Part shown: one piece after another, positions 25,725 to 34,316 of the stretch
Layout: the number at the start of each line of letters is the position of its first letter
How positions within the stretch are numbered: position 1 is the first letter of the stretch
Assembly: GCA_964587125.1 (NCBI GenBank)
Contig: CAZPKC010000007.1
Location: 41,103-105,102 of the forward strand
Direction: 5' to 3'
Source: CAIXLI01 sp964587125
Lineage (GTDB): Bacteria; Pseudomonadota; Alphaproteobacteria; UBA9219
Length of the DNA: 64,000 nucleotides
Notes under the pieces: model-generated
The model's input: only the letters and a program-made list of their open reading frames with translations
The model's database searches: none
What the model was told of the DNA's origin: nothing
Program-made: the position numbers and the translations under genes

Positions 25725-26395
25725 TCCGTCGCCCATCCGGACGGAACCATCTCAGGGTTGCAGAACAAGGCCCATTGGCGTTTCTTCGGCCCCATAACCT
25801 TAGGCTTCATTCCCGCCAATTTCATCGCGCGGGCAAGGGAGCCTAAGGGCGTCATTCTGTCGCCCCGCGCCAGAGCGTCGAGGACAATTTTCCTGATCGC
25901 CTCTTGCGGCAGGCTCTCCAGATTCACCGCAACCGATTTCTTTTTCTTCGCCGCGATCTGATCGAACGTCTTTCTGAGTTCAAGAAGCCTTCTTTGCTTG
26001 ACGCGCATGAGCGGATTGATTCCGAATGCCGCGCGGTAATCTGGACGCGAGCCGAATCCGACGCGCGGCGACATTCCTTTCGAAACCGACGGGGACAACC
26101 CCTTCTTGTCGAACATCTTGGCGTACATATTGTCGCTTTTCTCCTGACGCTGCGCGGCGGGAGAGGAAGGAGCCATGGAAGGCGTGCCAGTCTTGGGCGT
26201 GCGGGTAACGCCCGACATTTTTTCGGCGTGTGCGAGGCTTTTTTCGTTTAGCTTGAGTTCGACCCCTACCGTCGGAGAAGAAACTTTCGTGTCGCCCGCG
26301 ATTTCGTATTGAATCCCGAATCCCGCAACGGGGCCGGTGACCCCTAACTGGGGACCTACGACGCTTTCCACATCTTTTGCGGTCAAGCTCGACAT
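25721..26395 (-). CDS. Hypothetical basic protein
   Basis: A 224-residue protein without a recognised family. The N-terminal third is beta-like and polar; the middle is Pro/Ser/Lys-rich and probably disordered (TPKTGTPSMAPSSPAAQRQ). The C-terminal 100 residues are basic and helical, with KKKKSVAVNLESLPQEAIRKIVLDAL and a final aromatic WALFCNPEM. There is no signal peptide. AAAAGGAT precedes the ATG. It faces hemW, sharing stop-codon bases. Codon use is close to the neighbours, so it may be a lineage-specific chromosomal gene. Confidence 0.65.
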   Translation of the reverse strand: MSSLTAKDVESVVGPQLGVTGPVAGFGIQYEIAGDTKVSSPTVGVELKLNEKSLAHAEKMSGVTRTPKTGTPSMAPSSPAAQRQEKSDNMYAKMFDKKGLSPSVSKGMSPRVGFGSRPDYRAAFGINPLMRVKQRRLLELRKTFDQIAAKKKKSVAVNLESLPQEAIRKIVLDALARGDRMTPLGSLARAMKLAGMKPKVMGPKKRQWALFCNPEMVPSGWATD

Positions 26396-26635
26396 TCAAA
26401 TAATCCTTTTCCTATTTATGGCTTTATTCTAACCCCATCAGGGTTAAAGGTTGCTGAATCCGGAAGCAACTCCATGAAAGTAATAGGAAAAGCGATTTTG
26501 CGATTAAGGAATCGTTAGCCAAAAACATTTCGTAAATTTTCAAACGAAAGCATTGAGTTACGGGTGGATTATATGTGCAGTTTTGTTCCGCGTTTCACGC
26601 GTATTTTTCTTGACAGGATTTAGGCGGAAAAAACC

Positions 26636-27850
26636 CTATTTTTTTCCAATCACGAAGCTTGTCGGTGCGGGATCGACCACGCGCGCGCCGTCTTGAGTCA
26701 CTTCGTTCACGGCCATTGCGCGTTCGACTCCGCCCGACGGAGTCAGGCGAAAAATGCCGTCAAGCCCCGCGAAGCCGTTGGGGTTCGTCAAAGCCGCTTC
26801 GTCGTAATGCCCACCGTTTTTAGCCAGAACTGCGGCCAGCGCCGTTGCGTCATAGGCCAAAGTCGCGAGGCGCGGAGGTTCGGAGCCATAAGCCACCGCG
26901 TAGCTCGATATAAAATTACGGCGCTGCGTAGGATCGGGTGCGGCATACCATCCCCCGACAAGAAGGGGATTTTGGCGTCCCACGTCCGGCACGTCCCACA
27001 ATCCCGTGCCGAGAATGCGCGTGCGCGCGGACGTGAATCCCGCCGCTGAAAGTTGATCGGCGACGACTTTCAAATCCTTATCGCTTTCGGGCAAGAACAA
27101 AGCGTCGATGGAATCGCGCTGCTCGGCCAGTTTCTTGACCGAGGATTCCAGATTGTGCCCAGAGGGATCGAAAAATTCGATATCGACCAGCTTTTCCCCT
27201 TCATGCGTGACGATTTTGCGAAAAACTTCACCGACTAAAGTTCCATAGGGCGTTGAAGGAATAAGCGCCGCGAAAGTGTGCGCCCCTCGCGTTTCCGAAT
27301 AAAGGATGACGCGCTCTACCTGCGCGCTAGGAGCCAGCCCCATCACGTACACTCCCCGATCGGCAAGCGACGTGTCCGTGGACAAAGGAAGCATCATCAA
27401 TCCGTTGATTTGCGCCACAAGCTTGACCGCAGGAACGTCAGCCGCGAACAGAGGACCGATAATCAGCTTCGCGCCGTCCGCAACAGCTGCATGGGCCGCT
27501 TCCTCCGCGCCGTTTGCGGTATCACGCGGCTGCAATTCAAAATTGGCTTCCGCCGCGTCAAAAACCGCCTGCTGCGCGGCATTCAGCATTGCTTGCCCCA
27601 GAGTCGCGTTCTTTCCCGAAAGAGGCAGAAGGATCGCCGCCTTGATTTTGCCTTGGGGTGCTGGGGAAACCGCAAGCGCTGGGGCCTGAGAGATCGTCTC
27701 ATTTTGTGCGTTTCCGGGCGTTTGATTATTTGGTTTGTATGTCGCGGCCTGTTTTTGCGATACTGTCCCCGCCGGATGGAGCATATCCGCGCAGCCGCCA
27801 ACCGTTAACGCGAAAGCGACGCATGCCGCCAAGAAAAGATACCGTTTCAT
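26636..27850 (-). CDS. Penicillin-binding protein activator, LppC/LpoA family lipoprotein
   Basis: A 404-residue outer-membrane lipoprotein. The signal peptide ends in the lipobox TVGGC, with lipidated Cys near residue 20. A disordered linker follows, then a periplasmic-binding-protein fold starting IKAAILLPLSGKNATLGQAMLNA (about 70), as in LpoA's C-terminal domain. The N-terminal TPR part of enterobacterial LpoA is lacking. It would stimulate a class A PBP from the outer membrane; the PBP at 14.3 kb is a candidate partner by inference. It is divergent from rsmI-yraN, the conserved yraM / yraL-yraN layout. Confidence 0.9.
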   Translation of the reverse strand: MKRYLFLAACVAFALTVGGCADMLHPAGTVSQKQAATYKPNNQTPGNAQNETISQAPALAVSPAPQGKIKAAILLPLSGKNATLGQAMLNAAQQAVFDAAEANFELQPRDTANGAEEAAHAAVADGAKLIIGPLFAADVPAVKLVAQINGLMMLPLSTDTSLADRGVYVMGLAPSAQVERVILYSETRGAHTFAALIPSTPYGTLVGEVFRKIVTHEGEKLVDIEFFDPSGHNLESSVKKLAEQRDSIDALFLPESDKDLKVVADQLSAAGFTSARTRILGTGLWDVPDVGRQNPLLVGGWYAAPDPTQRRNFISSYAVAYGSEPPRLATLAYDATALAAVLAKNGGHYDEAALTNPNGFAGLDGIFRLTPSGGVERAMAVNEVTQDGARVVDPAPTSFVIGKK

Positions 27851-27876
27851 CGCCCGATTACCCGCAGTTAGGAAAA

Positions 27877-28740
27877 ATGGTTCTTGAAGTTAGCGGGAAC
27901 GGCGGTGCATGTAAACCGTCCGCGGGGCTTTATGTGGTCGCGACGCCCATCGGGCATTTGGGCGATATCACGCTCCGCGCGCTTGCGGTTTTGGCGAACG
28001 TAGATGCTATCGCTTGCGAGGATACGAAGCATAGCGGGATTCTTTTGCGGGCTTTTGGCATCGACAAGCCGACCTTCTCCTATCACGACCATAACGCCGA
28101 CGCGCGGCGCCCCGAAATTCTGCGGCGCATCGCGGAAGGCCAAGCCGTTGCGCTCATCAGCGACGCCGGAATGCCCGCTATCGCCGATCCGGGTTTCAAG
28201 CTCGTGCGTGATTGCCGCGACGCCGGATATCATGTGACAGTCATTCCGGGCGCAAATGCCGCTGTAACGGCTTTGGCTTCGTCGGGATTGCCAACGGATC
28301 AGTTTACTTTCGCGGGTTTTCTGCCGCCCAAAAGCGCGGCGCGGAAGAAAAGTCTTATCGCTTTTAAACAAAGCGCCGCAACGCTTATTTTCTATGAATC
28401 TCCGCAGCGGCTTGCGGAAAGCCTCGCGGATATGGCTGGGATTTTAGGCACAGACCGTCCCACCGCCGTCGCGCGCGAATTGACGAAAATTTATGAAGAA
28501 ATGCGGTGCGGAACGTTGGGCGAACTCGCCACGCATTACGCCGCGAACGAAGCCAAGGGCGAGATCGTCATTCTGGTCGGGAAAAGCGAGGACGCGGGGG
28601 CGGAAAAAATCGATATCGACGCGCTTCTCTCCGAAAGGCTCAAACATTTAAGCGTGCGCGACGCCGTGGCCGAAGTCGCCGACATGACGGGAAGCTCAAA
28701 AAAAGAGGTCTATGCAAGGGCATTGGAATTGTCGAAATGA
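27877..28740 (+). CDS. rsmI: 16S rRNA (cytidine-1402-2'-O)-methyltransferase RsmI
   Basis: A 287-residue tetrapyrrole-methylase-fold enzyme. It shows the family motifs LYVVATPIGHLGDITLRAL (about 17-35), ACEDTKHSG and ALISDAGMPAIADPG, then the YESPQRL region. I chose the ATG at 27877 with AGGA just upstream, giving the usual family length. An ATG at 27823 would add 18 residues and overlap the lppC coding region. It overlaps yraN by ATGA. Confidence 0.92.
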   Translation: MVLEVSGNGGACKPSAGLYVVATPIGHLGDITLRALAVLANVDAIACEDTKHSGILLRAFGIDKPTFSYHDHNADARRPEILRRIAEGQAVALISDAGMPAIADPGFKLVRDCRDAGYHVTVIPGANAAVTALASSGLPTDQFTFAGFLPPKSAARKKSLIAFKQSAATLIFYESPQRLAESLADMAGILGTDRPTAVARELTKIYEEMRCGTLGELATHYAANEAKGEIVILVGKSEDAGAEKIDIDALLSERLKHLSVRDAVAEVADMTGSSKKEVYARALELSK

Positions 28741-29090
28741 CCCGCACGACCTATCAAACCGGACTTTATGCGGAAAAGATTTGCCGCCTCGCGTTGCGGC
28801 TGAAATTTTACCGGATTCTCGCGACGCGGTACAAAACGCCCGTCGGCGAAATCGACATTATCGCGGCGCGGGGAAATACTGTCGTCGCCGTCGAAGTCAA
28901 AGCCCGCGCGACGCTCGACACAGCCGTGGAATCGATATCCGCGCAGCAACGGGCTCGCATTGCGAACGCCTTGCGGCATTTCATCGCGCGCACACCTCTC
29001 TTTGCCCGCGCCAATTTACGCTTCGACGTGATGCTGGCCGTGCATGGACGCTGGCCCGCGCATATTAAAAACGCGTGGTTGGCGAAGTAA
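28737..29090 (+). CDS. YraN family (UPF0102) nuclease-fold protein
   Basis: A 117-residue protein of the YraN family, related to Holliday-junction resolvases and restriction-type endonucleases. The catalytic D-(E)xK pattern is in VGEIDIIAARGNTVVAVEVKAR, and YRILATRYKTPVGEID is the conserved entry. It starts inside the rsmI stop (ATGA), so translation is coupled. The biological role of the family is unsettled. Confidence 0.9.
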   Translation: MTRTTYQTGLYAEKICRLALRLKFYRILATRYKTPVGEIDIIAARGNTVVAVEVKARATLDTAVESISAQQRARIANALRHFIARTPLFARANLRFDVMLAVHGRWPAHIKNAWLAK

Positions 29091-29093
29091 TCT

Positions 29094-29678
29094 CTACTTC
29101 TTTACCGGCCCCATGGGCAAAAGAACTTTGCCGTAGACCTCATTCAGCACTTGCGCGAGAGCCGCGTAAATGGCTGAAGCGCCGCAGAAGACGCCTTCCC
29201 ATCCCGCGATGCGGGTAATGTTTTCGGCTTGAAGCCCGTCGCCCGCGGCCAAAAGGAAAAACAAAACGGTCAGCGAGCCGAAAACGACTTGCAGCGCTTT
29301 ATTCAGCCTCCGCGTTCCGAAATACATTCCGAACGTGAAGATGCCCCACAACATCAGGAACATCGCCATAGCCGACTTATCGGGCACGGCAACTCCAAGC
29401 GAGGTTTTGGGCAAAAGGATCAACGCAACAAGCGTCAGCCAAAAAACGCCGTAGCTTGTGAAGGCCGTCGCGCCGAAGGTGTTTCCCTTCTTCCACTCCA
29501 GAACACCGGCGATAAGCTGCGCCAGTCCGCCGTAAAAAATCCCCATCGCGAGGATCATGGAATCGAGGGGAAAAAGCCCCGCGTTGTGGAAATTTAGCAA
29601 GACGGTCGTCATGCCGAAGCCTAAAAGCCCCAAGGGGGCCGGGTTTGCCATCGTATCAGTCGCGTCTGTTTTGCTCAT
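29094..29678 (-). CDS. Acetate/succinate transporter, GPR1/FUN34/YaaH (SatP) family
   Basis: A 194-residue membrane protein with six hydrophobic helices. The family signature NPAPLGLLGFGMTT opens the first helix at about residue 12. FYGGLAQLIAGVLEWKKGNTFGATAF and the FGTRRLNKALQ loop also match. It moves monocarboxylates such as acetate across the inner membrane. It lies 27 nt downstream of the formate/nitrite channel on the same strand, so both are probably one operon for small organic acids. Confidence 0.92.
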   Translation of the reverse strand: MSKTDATDTMANPAPLGLLGFGMTTVLLNFHNAGLFPLDSMILAMGIFYGGLAQLIAGVLEWKKGNTFGATAFTSYGVFWLTLVALILLPKTSLGVAVPDKSAMAMFLMLWGIFTFGMYFGTRRLNKALQVVFGSLTVLFFLLAAGDGLQAENITRIAGWEGVFCGASAIYAALAQVLNEVYGKVLLPMGPVKK

Positions 29679-29705
29679 CGGGTGCTCCTTCCTGCTGGTT
29701 AACTT

Positions 29706-30545
29706 CTATTTTGCGGATTCAGCCGCGGCCTTCTTGTTCATTCCCCAATACAACGCGCCGATAAAAAACCCTCCGCCGACGATGTTGCCCAACGTCGACC
29801 ACAGAAGGTTATATCCCGCGCCCGCAAGCGTGATCGTCCCGTGGCCCAAAAACGCCATCGCGAACGTCGCCATGTTCGCAATCGAGTGCTCGAACCCCAG
29901 ATAGAGAAAGACCGAAATAATCAGGATAATCGCGGTCATCTTCGCAATATCCTCTTTCATGTGCATGCCGACCCACACGGCAATGCACACGATCCAGTTG
30001 GCAAGAACTCCGCGAAAGAAAATGACGGAGGCCGCGAGTTCCGTCTTGGCCAAAGCGCCTTTGTAAAGCGCGTGGTCCGCAGGAAGCGCGTCCAAAGACC
30101 CAGCGCCCATGAGCAAAAGCGCGATTAAAACGGATCCCGCCAGATTCCCAAGCCAGCAAACGCCCCACAACCGCAGCGTTTGCGTCCACGATGTCCGCTT
30201 CGCCAGGGAAGAAACGGTCAGATACATATTGTTGCTCGTGAAAAGCTCAGAGTTCGTTACGATGATGACGAAAAGCCCGAGACCGAAGGAAAGAGACGCA
30301 ATGACTTTGCCAAACGGACTCCCCGAAAGGTTTTGAGCCAGATTCCAGTAAAGAAAGACGATGATCCCCAGATAAAGTCCTGCCAACGCCGCGCGCAAAA
30401 AATAATGAAGAATGTGTTCGTCCTTGAGCGCGACTTTGCGCACACCCGCCGCGACGGCATTTTGAATGATTTGTCGTTCCACGCCCCACCCCGTGAAAAA
30501 GTGAATGAAGGATGGATTCTCTAACGCAAAAAGAAGCTTAGGCAA
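29706..30545 (-). CDS. Formate/nitrite transporter (FNT/FocA family)
   Basis: A 279-residue channel with six membrane helices. FNT signatures are visible: NSELFTSNNM (signature 1 region) and LGFEHSIANM with the gating His. The N-terminal helix (FFTGWGVERQIIQNAV) is typical. It would conduct formate, nitrite or a related monovalent anion as a pentamer; sequence alone does not separate FocA from NirC. The organic-acid transporter downstream argues for formate. Confidence 0.9.
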   Translation of the reverse strand: MPKLLFALENPSFIHFFTGWGVERQIIQNAVAAGVRKVALKDEHILHYFLRAALAGLYLGIIVFLYWNLAQNLSGSPFGKVIASLSFGLGLFVIIVTNSELFTSNNMYLTVSSLAKRTSWTQTLRLWGVCWLGNLAGSVLIALLLMGAGSLDALPADHALYKGALAKTELAASVIFFRGVLANWIVCIAVWVGMHMKEDIAKMTAIILIISVFLYLGFEHSIANMATFAMAFLGHGTITLAGAGYNLLWSTLGNIVGGGFFIGALYWGMNKKAAAESAK

Positions 30546-30633
30546 TGATTCTTTCTGGGGTTTTTTATTTTTGAGACCGGCGATTCACTCCCGGCATGAA
30601 AACATTGATGCTTTCATGCCGGAAGATCGCGGT

Positions 30634-31128
30634 CTATTTCTTCCGCAACACAACATAAAATGCGCCTTCGCCGCCGTGTTTGGACGCTGCCGGACGCAGG
30701 GCGAGAATCAGTTTGGCTTCGGGCAACTGCGCAAGCCAGTTTTCGAGATTGTTGCGGAGAACGCCTGCGCCTCGACGTCCTTTGCCTGTAATAATAAGCA
30801 AATGGCGCTTTCCCGCCTTGACTTTTCCGTGCATGAAATCCGCAAGCGCTTCGAATGCCTCGGTTTGAGTCAAGCCGTGAAGATCGAGTTTTGCCTCTAT
30901 TTCGACATTTCCCTGCCGCAAGGATTTCTCGCGCTTGCGTTCGAGAGAACGATGAACATCTTCGGCCAATGGCTTGGAAGCGTTAATCATTGGGCGTTTT
31001 AGTGGCTCTTTTTCGGCATTGACTTGTATCGCCGTTTTCTCCACCGCGTTTTTTGCCGTATGCGGTTTGAGCCGTTTCTTTTTCATCGGCTCAATCATGC
31101 GCGCGTATGTTTCCCAGCTACTCGTCAT
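30634..31128 (-). CDS. Smr-domain protein
   Basis: A 164-residue protein with a basic, Lys-rich N-terminus and a C-terminal Smr domain (about 80-164): the LDLHGLTQTEA motif and IITGKGRRGAGVLR with the TGKG turn. Smr domains nick DNA or RNA; bacterial stand-alone Smr proteins have been linked to ribosome rescue and to DNA repair. It overlaps the mltA stop by 11 nt, a pairing common in alphaproteobacteria. Confidence 0.9.
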   Translation of the reverse strand: MTSSWETYARMIEPMKKKRLKPHTAKNAVEKTAIQVNAEKEPLKRPMINASKPLAEDVHRSLERKREKSLRQGNVEIEAKLDLHGLTQTEAFEALADFMHGKVKAGKRHLLIITGKGRRGAGVLRNNLENWLAQLPEAKLILALRPAASKHGGEGAFYVVLRKK

Positions 31129-32218
31129 TCGGCTTCATGGTTTTGGGCAACAGGACATAATAGCGCCCGCGGCTTTGCATCGATCCGGCTTGAGCCTCGG
31201 CTTCGTCTCCCGCGCCCCAGAAAAAATCGCCGCGCACGACGCCCTTAATAGCGCCTCCTGTATCTTGCGCGATCATCAGGCGTTGCAGAACGTCGCCTTT
31301 GCCGTCCGTCGTATCCAGCCAGACGGGAGCTCCTAAATTCAGAAAATCCGGATCGACAGCAAGGCTGCGCTTGGGAGTCAACGCGACGCCGATAGCTCCT
31401 AAAACGTTCTCATTCGGCAAGCGGCGGAAAAAGACATAAGACGGATTCAGATTCATGATCGCCTGCGCGTCGGGCGCGTCGAGCCTTTCCCTGATATCCT
31501 CCATCGTGACGGGGATCGGAATTTCGCAGCGATCTGCGAGCGCGCGGCCGATGGACGCGTAGGTGCGTCCGTTCGCGCCGTCGTAGCCGAGAGTAAGAAA
31601 ATTGCCGTTCGTCAAGCGCACGCGGCCCGATCCTTGAACTTCCAGAAAAAAGGCATCTGCAGGATCATCGACCCACACAACAGGTTTCGCGCGGAATTTT
31701 AAAGCGCCTTTTGCGATAGCCGCACGGTCGTCATAGGGAACCAGTTTCCCTTTTTGAACTTTTCCGGCGATCTTCTGGCCTTTTAAATCCGTTTTAAACG
31801 CACCGAGATCGGCTGTAACTAAATCATGGGGACGCGCGTAAAGGGGCGTTTGGTAGACACCCCCGCGGCGCAAGGACCCGCGCAGTTCAGGGATATAATA
31901 GCCCGTAAAAAGCCCGTATTTCCCGTTGTTTCCTTCGACAATGTACGGAATAAACTCTTCTTCGAAAAAGACGCGCGCGGCCGTGTCGGTTGGAGGCGTT
32001 TTTTGCGCAGCCTCGCAAACATTTTTCCAATCGGGCTTCGCCTCCAGTTTGGCGCAGGAAAGTTTAAAGGCCGCCAAAGCTTCAAGGAGCTTGTCCACTT
32101 GCCATCCGTCGAGATCGGAAAACGAGGTCGGCGTCAGCGTTGCGCGTTCCTTTTCCTGGCCCGAAATCATCGCGCACGAAGCCAGCATTAAAAGAAGGGA
32201 TAAAAAAGCATAACGCAT
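31118..32218 (-). CDS. mltA: Membrane-bound lytic murein transglycosylase A
   Basis: A 366-residue lipoprotein. The signal peptide MRYAFLSLLLMLASC ends in a lipobox. The 3D domain near the C-terminus has the catalytic Asp in IAQDTGGAIKGVVRGDFFWGAGDEAE, and YYIPELRGS and FLEVQGSGRV are conserved. It cleaves glycan strands with 1,6-anhydro product formation at the outer membrane. The ATG at 32218, 8 nt after AAAGG, is preferred over a TTG five codons upstream. Confidence 0.92.
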   Translation of the reverse strand: MRYAFLSLLLMLASCAMISGQEKERATLTPTSFSDLDGWQVDKLLEALAAFKLSCAKLEAKPDWKNVCEAAQKTPPTDTAARVFFEEEFIPYIVEGNNGKYGLFTGYYIPELRGSLRRGGVYQTPLYARPHDLVTADLGAFKTDLKGQKIAGKVQKGKLVPYDDRAAIAKGALKFRAKPVVWVDDPADAFFLEVQGSGRVRLTNGNFLTLGYDGANGRTYASIGRALADRCEIPIPVTMEDIRERLDAPDAQAIMNLNPSYVFFRRLPNENVLGAIGVALTPKRSLAVDPDFLNLGAPVWLDTTDGKGDVLQRLMIAQDTGGAIKGVVRGDFFWGAGDEAEAQAGSMQSRGRYYVLLPKTMKPNDE

Positions 32219-32243
32219 CGCGCAACCTTTCAAGAATGCGCTG

Positions 32244-32669
32244 TCAATGATCCGCGCCAGCCGCGTTTGGTTTCAATACCGTTTCCGACGTTCCTTGCGT
32301 TTTCGTGCAATGCTCGTCGCACAATCCGATAGTCACGCCGCTGTTCAAACATTTCTGAAGGCAGGCGTAGTCCTCGTCCGGCGCTGCAGGAGCCTGTTTT
32401 TTCGGAAGGATCGCGCCGCTGTCAGCCGGAACCGGAGCGTTTAAAATCCTGTGCTGCGAAAGATTCGGCTGCGTGGACGAAGCCGCCGCAGCCGCGCCGA
32501 TAACCGGGGTCTCAACCTGTCCATACGTACATTGCTTCAGGCAGGCGCCGGAAGCGCCCCCGTTTGCGACGCATTGTTTCAGGCAAAGCTGGTCTATGTC
32601 GGCGCGCGCCGGAACGGCCCAAAAGAACGCCATCAAAAACGCTGCGCAAAACAGGGAGCGGCCATTCAT
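32244..32669 (-). CDS. Periplasmic protein with two twin-CX3C cysteine motifs
   Basis: A 141-residue exported protein with a signal peptide ending ARA-DI (about residue 23). The mature part has two copies of C-x3-C-x9-C-x3-C: C29, C33, C43, C47 and C103, C107, C117, C121. They are separated by an Ala/Pro/Ser-rich linker. The spacing allows two antiparallel helices clamped by two disulfides, like the helical hairpins of CHCH/small-Tim proteins, though similarity may be convergent. The start overlaps the stop of the ATPase gene as ATGA, so they are co-translated. No family recognised. Confidence 0.75.
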   Translation of the reverse strand: MNGRSLFCAAFLMAFFWAVPARADIDQLCLKQCVANGGASGACLKQCTYGQVETPVIGAAAAASSTQPNLSQHRILNAPVPADSGAILPKKQAPAAPDEDYACLQKCLNSGVTIGLCDEHCTKTQGTSETVLKPNAAGADH

Positions 32670-33586
32670 GTCGTTTTCTCCGTTTTTTGCTTGTCCATCT
32701 GGATTTCGGCAAGCGTCCCTTTGATTTTTTCCTTCAATTCGGCGGGGGACAAAAATTTCGGCACGTTGCGGAAGGCGGTGAGGCCGAATTGGCTGCGATC
32801 CATTGCAACCTCGGCGATGGTATCGAAAGGAATGCGCGCCATGTCCTCGGAAAATCCGTAGACGAGCGCCTGATCGCAGAGAAGATTGATCAGGCGCGGA
32901 ACGCCTTGCGTGAAATAATAGACCGCCGCACAAGCCTCATCGTCGAAAAGCTCCGGCGAGCCCCCGACAAGCCCCAGGCGATAACGGATGTAAGCCGCCG
33001 TTTCGGAGGGAGACAAGGGATCGAGATGGCAATGCACGGTGATGCGCTGGACGAACTGCCGCAGTTCAGGCTTTCTCAACGTCTCCAGCATTTCCGGCTG
33101 CCCGACAAGAACCATTTGCAAAAGCATGTCGCGCTCGTTGTTGACGTTTGAAAGCATGCGCAGGTCTTCGAGCATCGCCGCCGTCAGATTTTGGGCTTCG
33201 TCGACGATCAGGATCGTGCGTTTGCCTTTAGCGTACTGCGCCAGCAGAAAATCGACGATCGCGTCGTAAAGGGTCGTCGTGTCGGCGCCGCGCGCCTTGA
33301 TATCAAAGGCAAGCGCGACCCAGTCGAAAAGGCGGCCAACCGAAGCGCTGGGGTTCGTGATGACGCCGACGGCTATATCCTTGCCAATGCTTTTTAGGAA
33401 ACGGCGGACAACCGTCGTCTTTCCCGCACCGACTTCCCCGCTGATGACGACAAATCCGGCCTGAGAAACGACGCCGTACTCAAGAAGCGTTATCGCGCGA
33501 CGATGACGCTTGCTTTGAAAAACGGAATCCCCGTCCGGCAAAAGCGAGAACGGTTTCCCCGAAAGGCCATAGAATTTTTCGTACAT
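32666..33586 (-). CDS. ExeA/GspA-like AAA ATPase of the Prs (XrtA-associated) type
   Basis: A 306-residue ATPase. It begins MYEKFYGLSGKPFSLLPD, the usual ExeA start. Walker A is SGEVGAGKTT (about 49-58) and Walker B is TILIVDEAQNL, with the sensor region LVGQPEML. The C-terminal lid contains GVPRLINLLCDQAL. In PEP-CTERM/exosortase exopolysaccharide loci such ATPases stand beside the chain-length and kinase genes, as here. It is divergent from the export gene, and the window gives no peptidoglycan-binding domain as in true ExeA. Confidence 0.85.
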   Translation of the reverse strand: MYEKFYGLSGKPFSLLPDGDSVFQSKRHRRAITLLEYGVVSQAGFVVISGEVGAGKTTVVRRFLKSIGKDIAVGVITNPSASVGRLFDWVALAFDIKARGADTTTLYDAIVDFLLAQYAKGKRTILIVDEAQNLTAAMLEDLRMLSNVNNERDMLLQMVLVGQPEMLETLRKPELRQFVQRITVHCHLDPLSPSETAAYIRYRLGLVGGSPELFDDEACAAVYYFTQGVPRLINLLCDQALVYGFSEDMARIPFDTIAEVAMDRSQFGLTAFRNVPKFLSPAELKEKIKGTLAEIQMDKQKTEKTT

Positions 33587-33613
33587 GGCTCAATTCTTTA
33601 GGGTCTTAACCAA

Positions 33614-33707
33614 ATTATAGCAAGTGCCGATTATAGTGTTTTTAACTGGATTTTGCCCCTTTTTGGGAAGGATATCTCTTTGTTGCATCGGGTAAAATCG
33701 TTATAAT
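33614..33707. promoter_or_regulatory. Divergent promoter region of the exopolysaccharide locus
   Basis: On the plus strand TTGTTG (33680-33685), a 16-nt spacer and a perfect TATAAT (33702-33707) precede the export gene. On the minus strand two TATAAT hexamers (33614-33619 and 33630-33635) precede the ATPase gene. The region could let one regulator control both arms. Confidence 0.55.
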
Positions 33708-33740
33708 GCCGTGCAAAATCGAACAACAGGCGAGGATACT

Positions 33741-34313
33741 ATGAAAAAAACTTTGATTTTATTGGCGTTGTTGATTGCCTCAATCACGTCGGCAAAGCCT
33801 GCGGCAGCTGTGGAGCTTCCTTTTACGATTATCGCTGGAGACGTGCTGCAAATCACCGTCTGGAAAGAAGATGGATTGGACCGCGAGGTTCTCGTTCTTC
33901 CAAACGGCGACATCACGTTCCCCCTGATCGGCACGATCAGGGTTCAGGGGCGCACGCCAGCCGAAGTTCAGACCATCGTCAAGGATAAGCTTAAGGACCT
34001 TGTTCCGGACGCTTCCGTGACGGTTTCGGTCAAGGCCGCGCTGGGACATACCGTCAACGTTATCGGCCAAGTCGCCAAGCCGGGGGAATTCATCATCAGC
34101 CGCCGCATGACGACCTTGCAGGCCTTAAGTCAGGCGGGTGGGCTAACTCCCTATGCCAATGAGAGCGGCATTCTTATCATCCGGCACAGCAATGGCAGGG
34201 ATATTTCCATTCCCGTTCCATATGACGACATCATTGAGGGCGACAATCTGAGCAAGGATGTCGTTCTTGAACCGGGCGATGTGGTCGTCGTTCCTACGTC
34301 GAACCTATTCTGA
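33741..34313 (+). CDS. Polysaccharide export protein (Wza/BexD-like, periplasmic)
   Basis: A 190-residue protein. The signal peptide (MKKTLILLALLIASITSAKPAAA) is not followed by a lipobox. The Poly_export domain is clear (FTIIAGDVLQITVWKEDGLDREVLVLPNGDITFPLIGTI), and a SLBB domain follows (VNVIGQVAKPGEF, LSQAGGLTPYA). It is much shorter than Wza and lacks its outer-membrane helix, as in other Prs-type systems. The following barrel may supply the pore. GAGGATACT precedes the ATG. First gene of the five-gene plus-strand operon. Confidence 0.9.
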   Translation: MKKTLILLALLIASITSAKPAAAVELPFTIIAGDVLQITVWKEDGLDREVLVLPNGDITFPLIGTIRVQGRTPAEVQTIVKDKLKDLVPDASVTVSVKAALGHTVNVIGQVAKPGEFIISRRMTTLQALSQAGGLTPYANESGILIIRHSNGRDISIPVPYDDIIEGDNLSKDVVLEPGDVVVVPTSNLF

Positions 34314-34316
34314 TTT

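Noticed and set aside
26430..26446. TAACCC/GGGTTA palindrome upstream of the 25.7-kb hypothetical gene as an operator or terminator
   Set aside because: Six-base arms with no T-run and no second copy; too little to assign a role.
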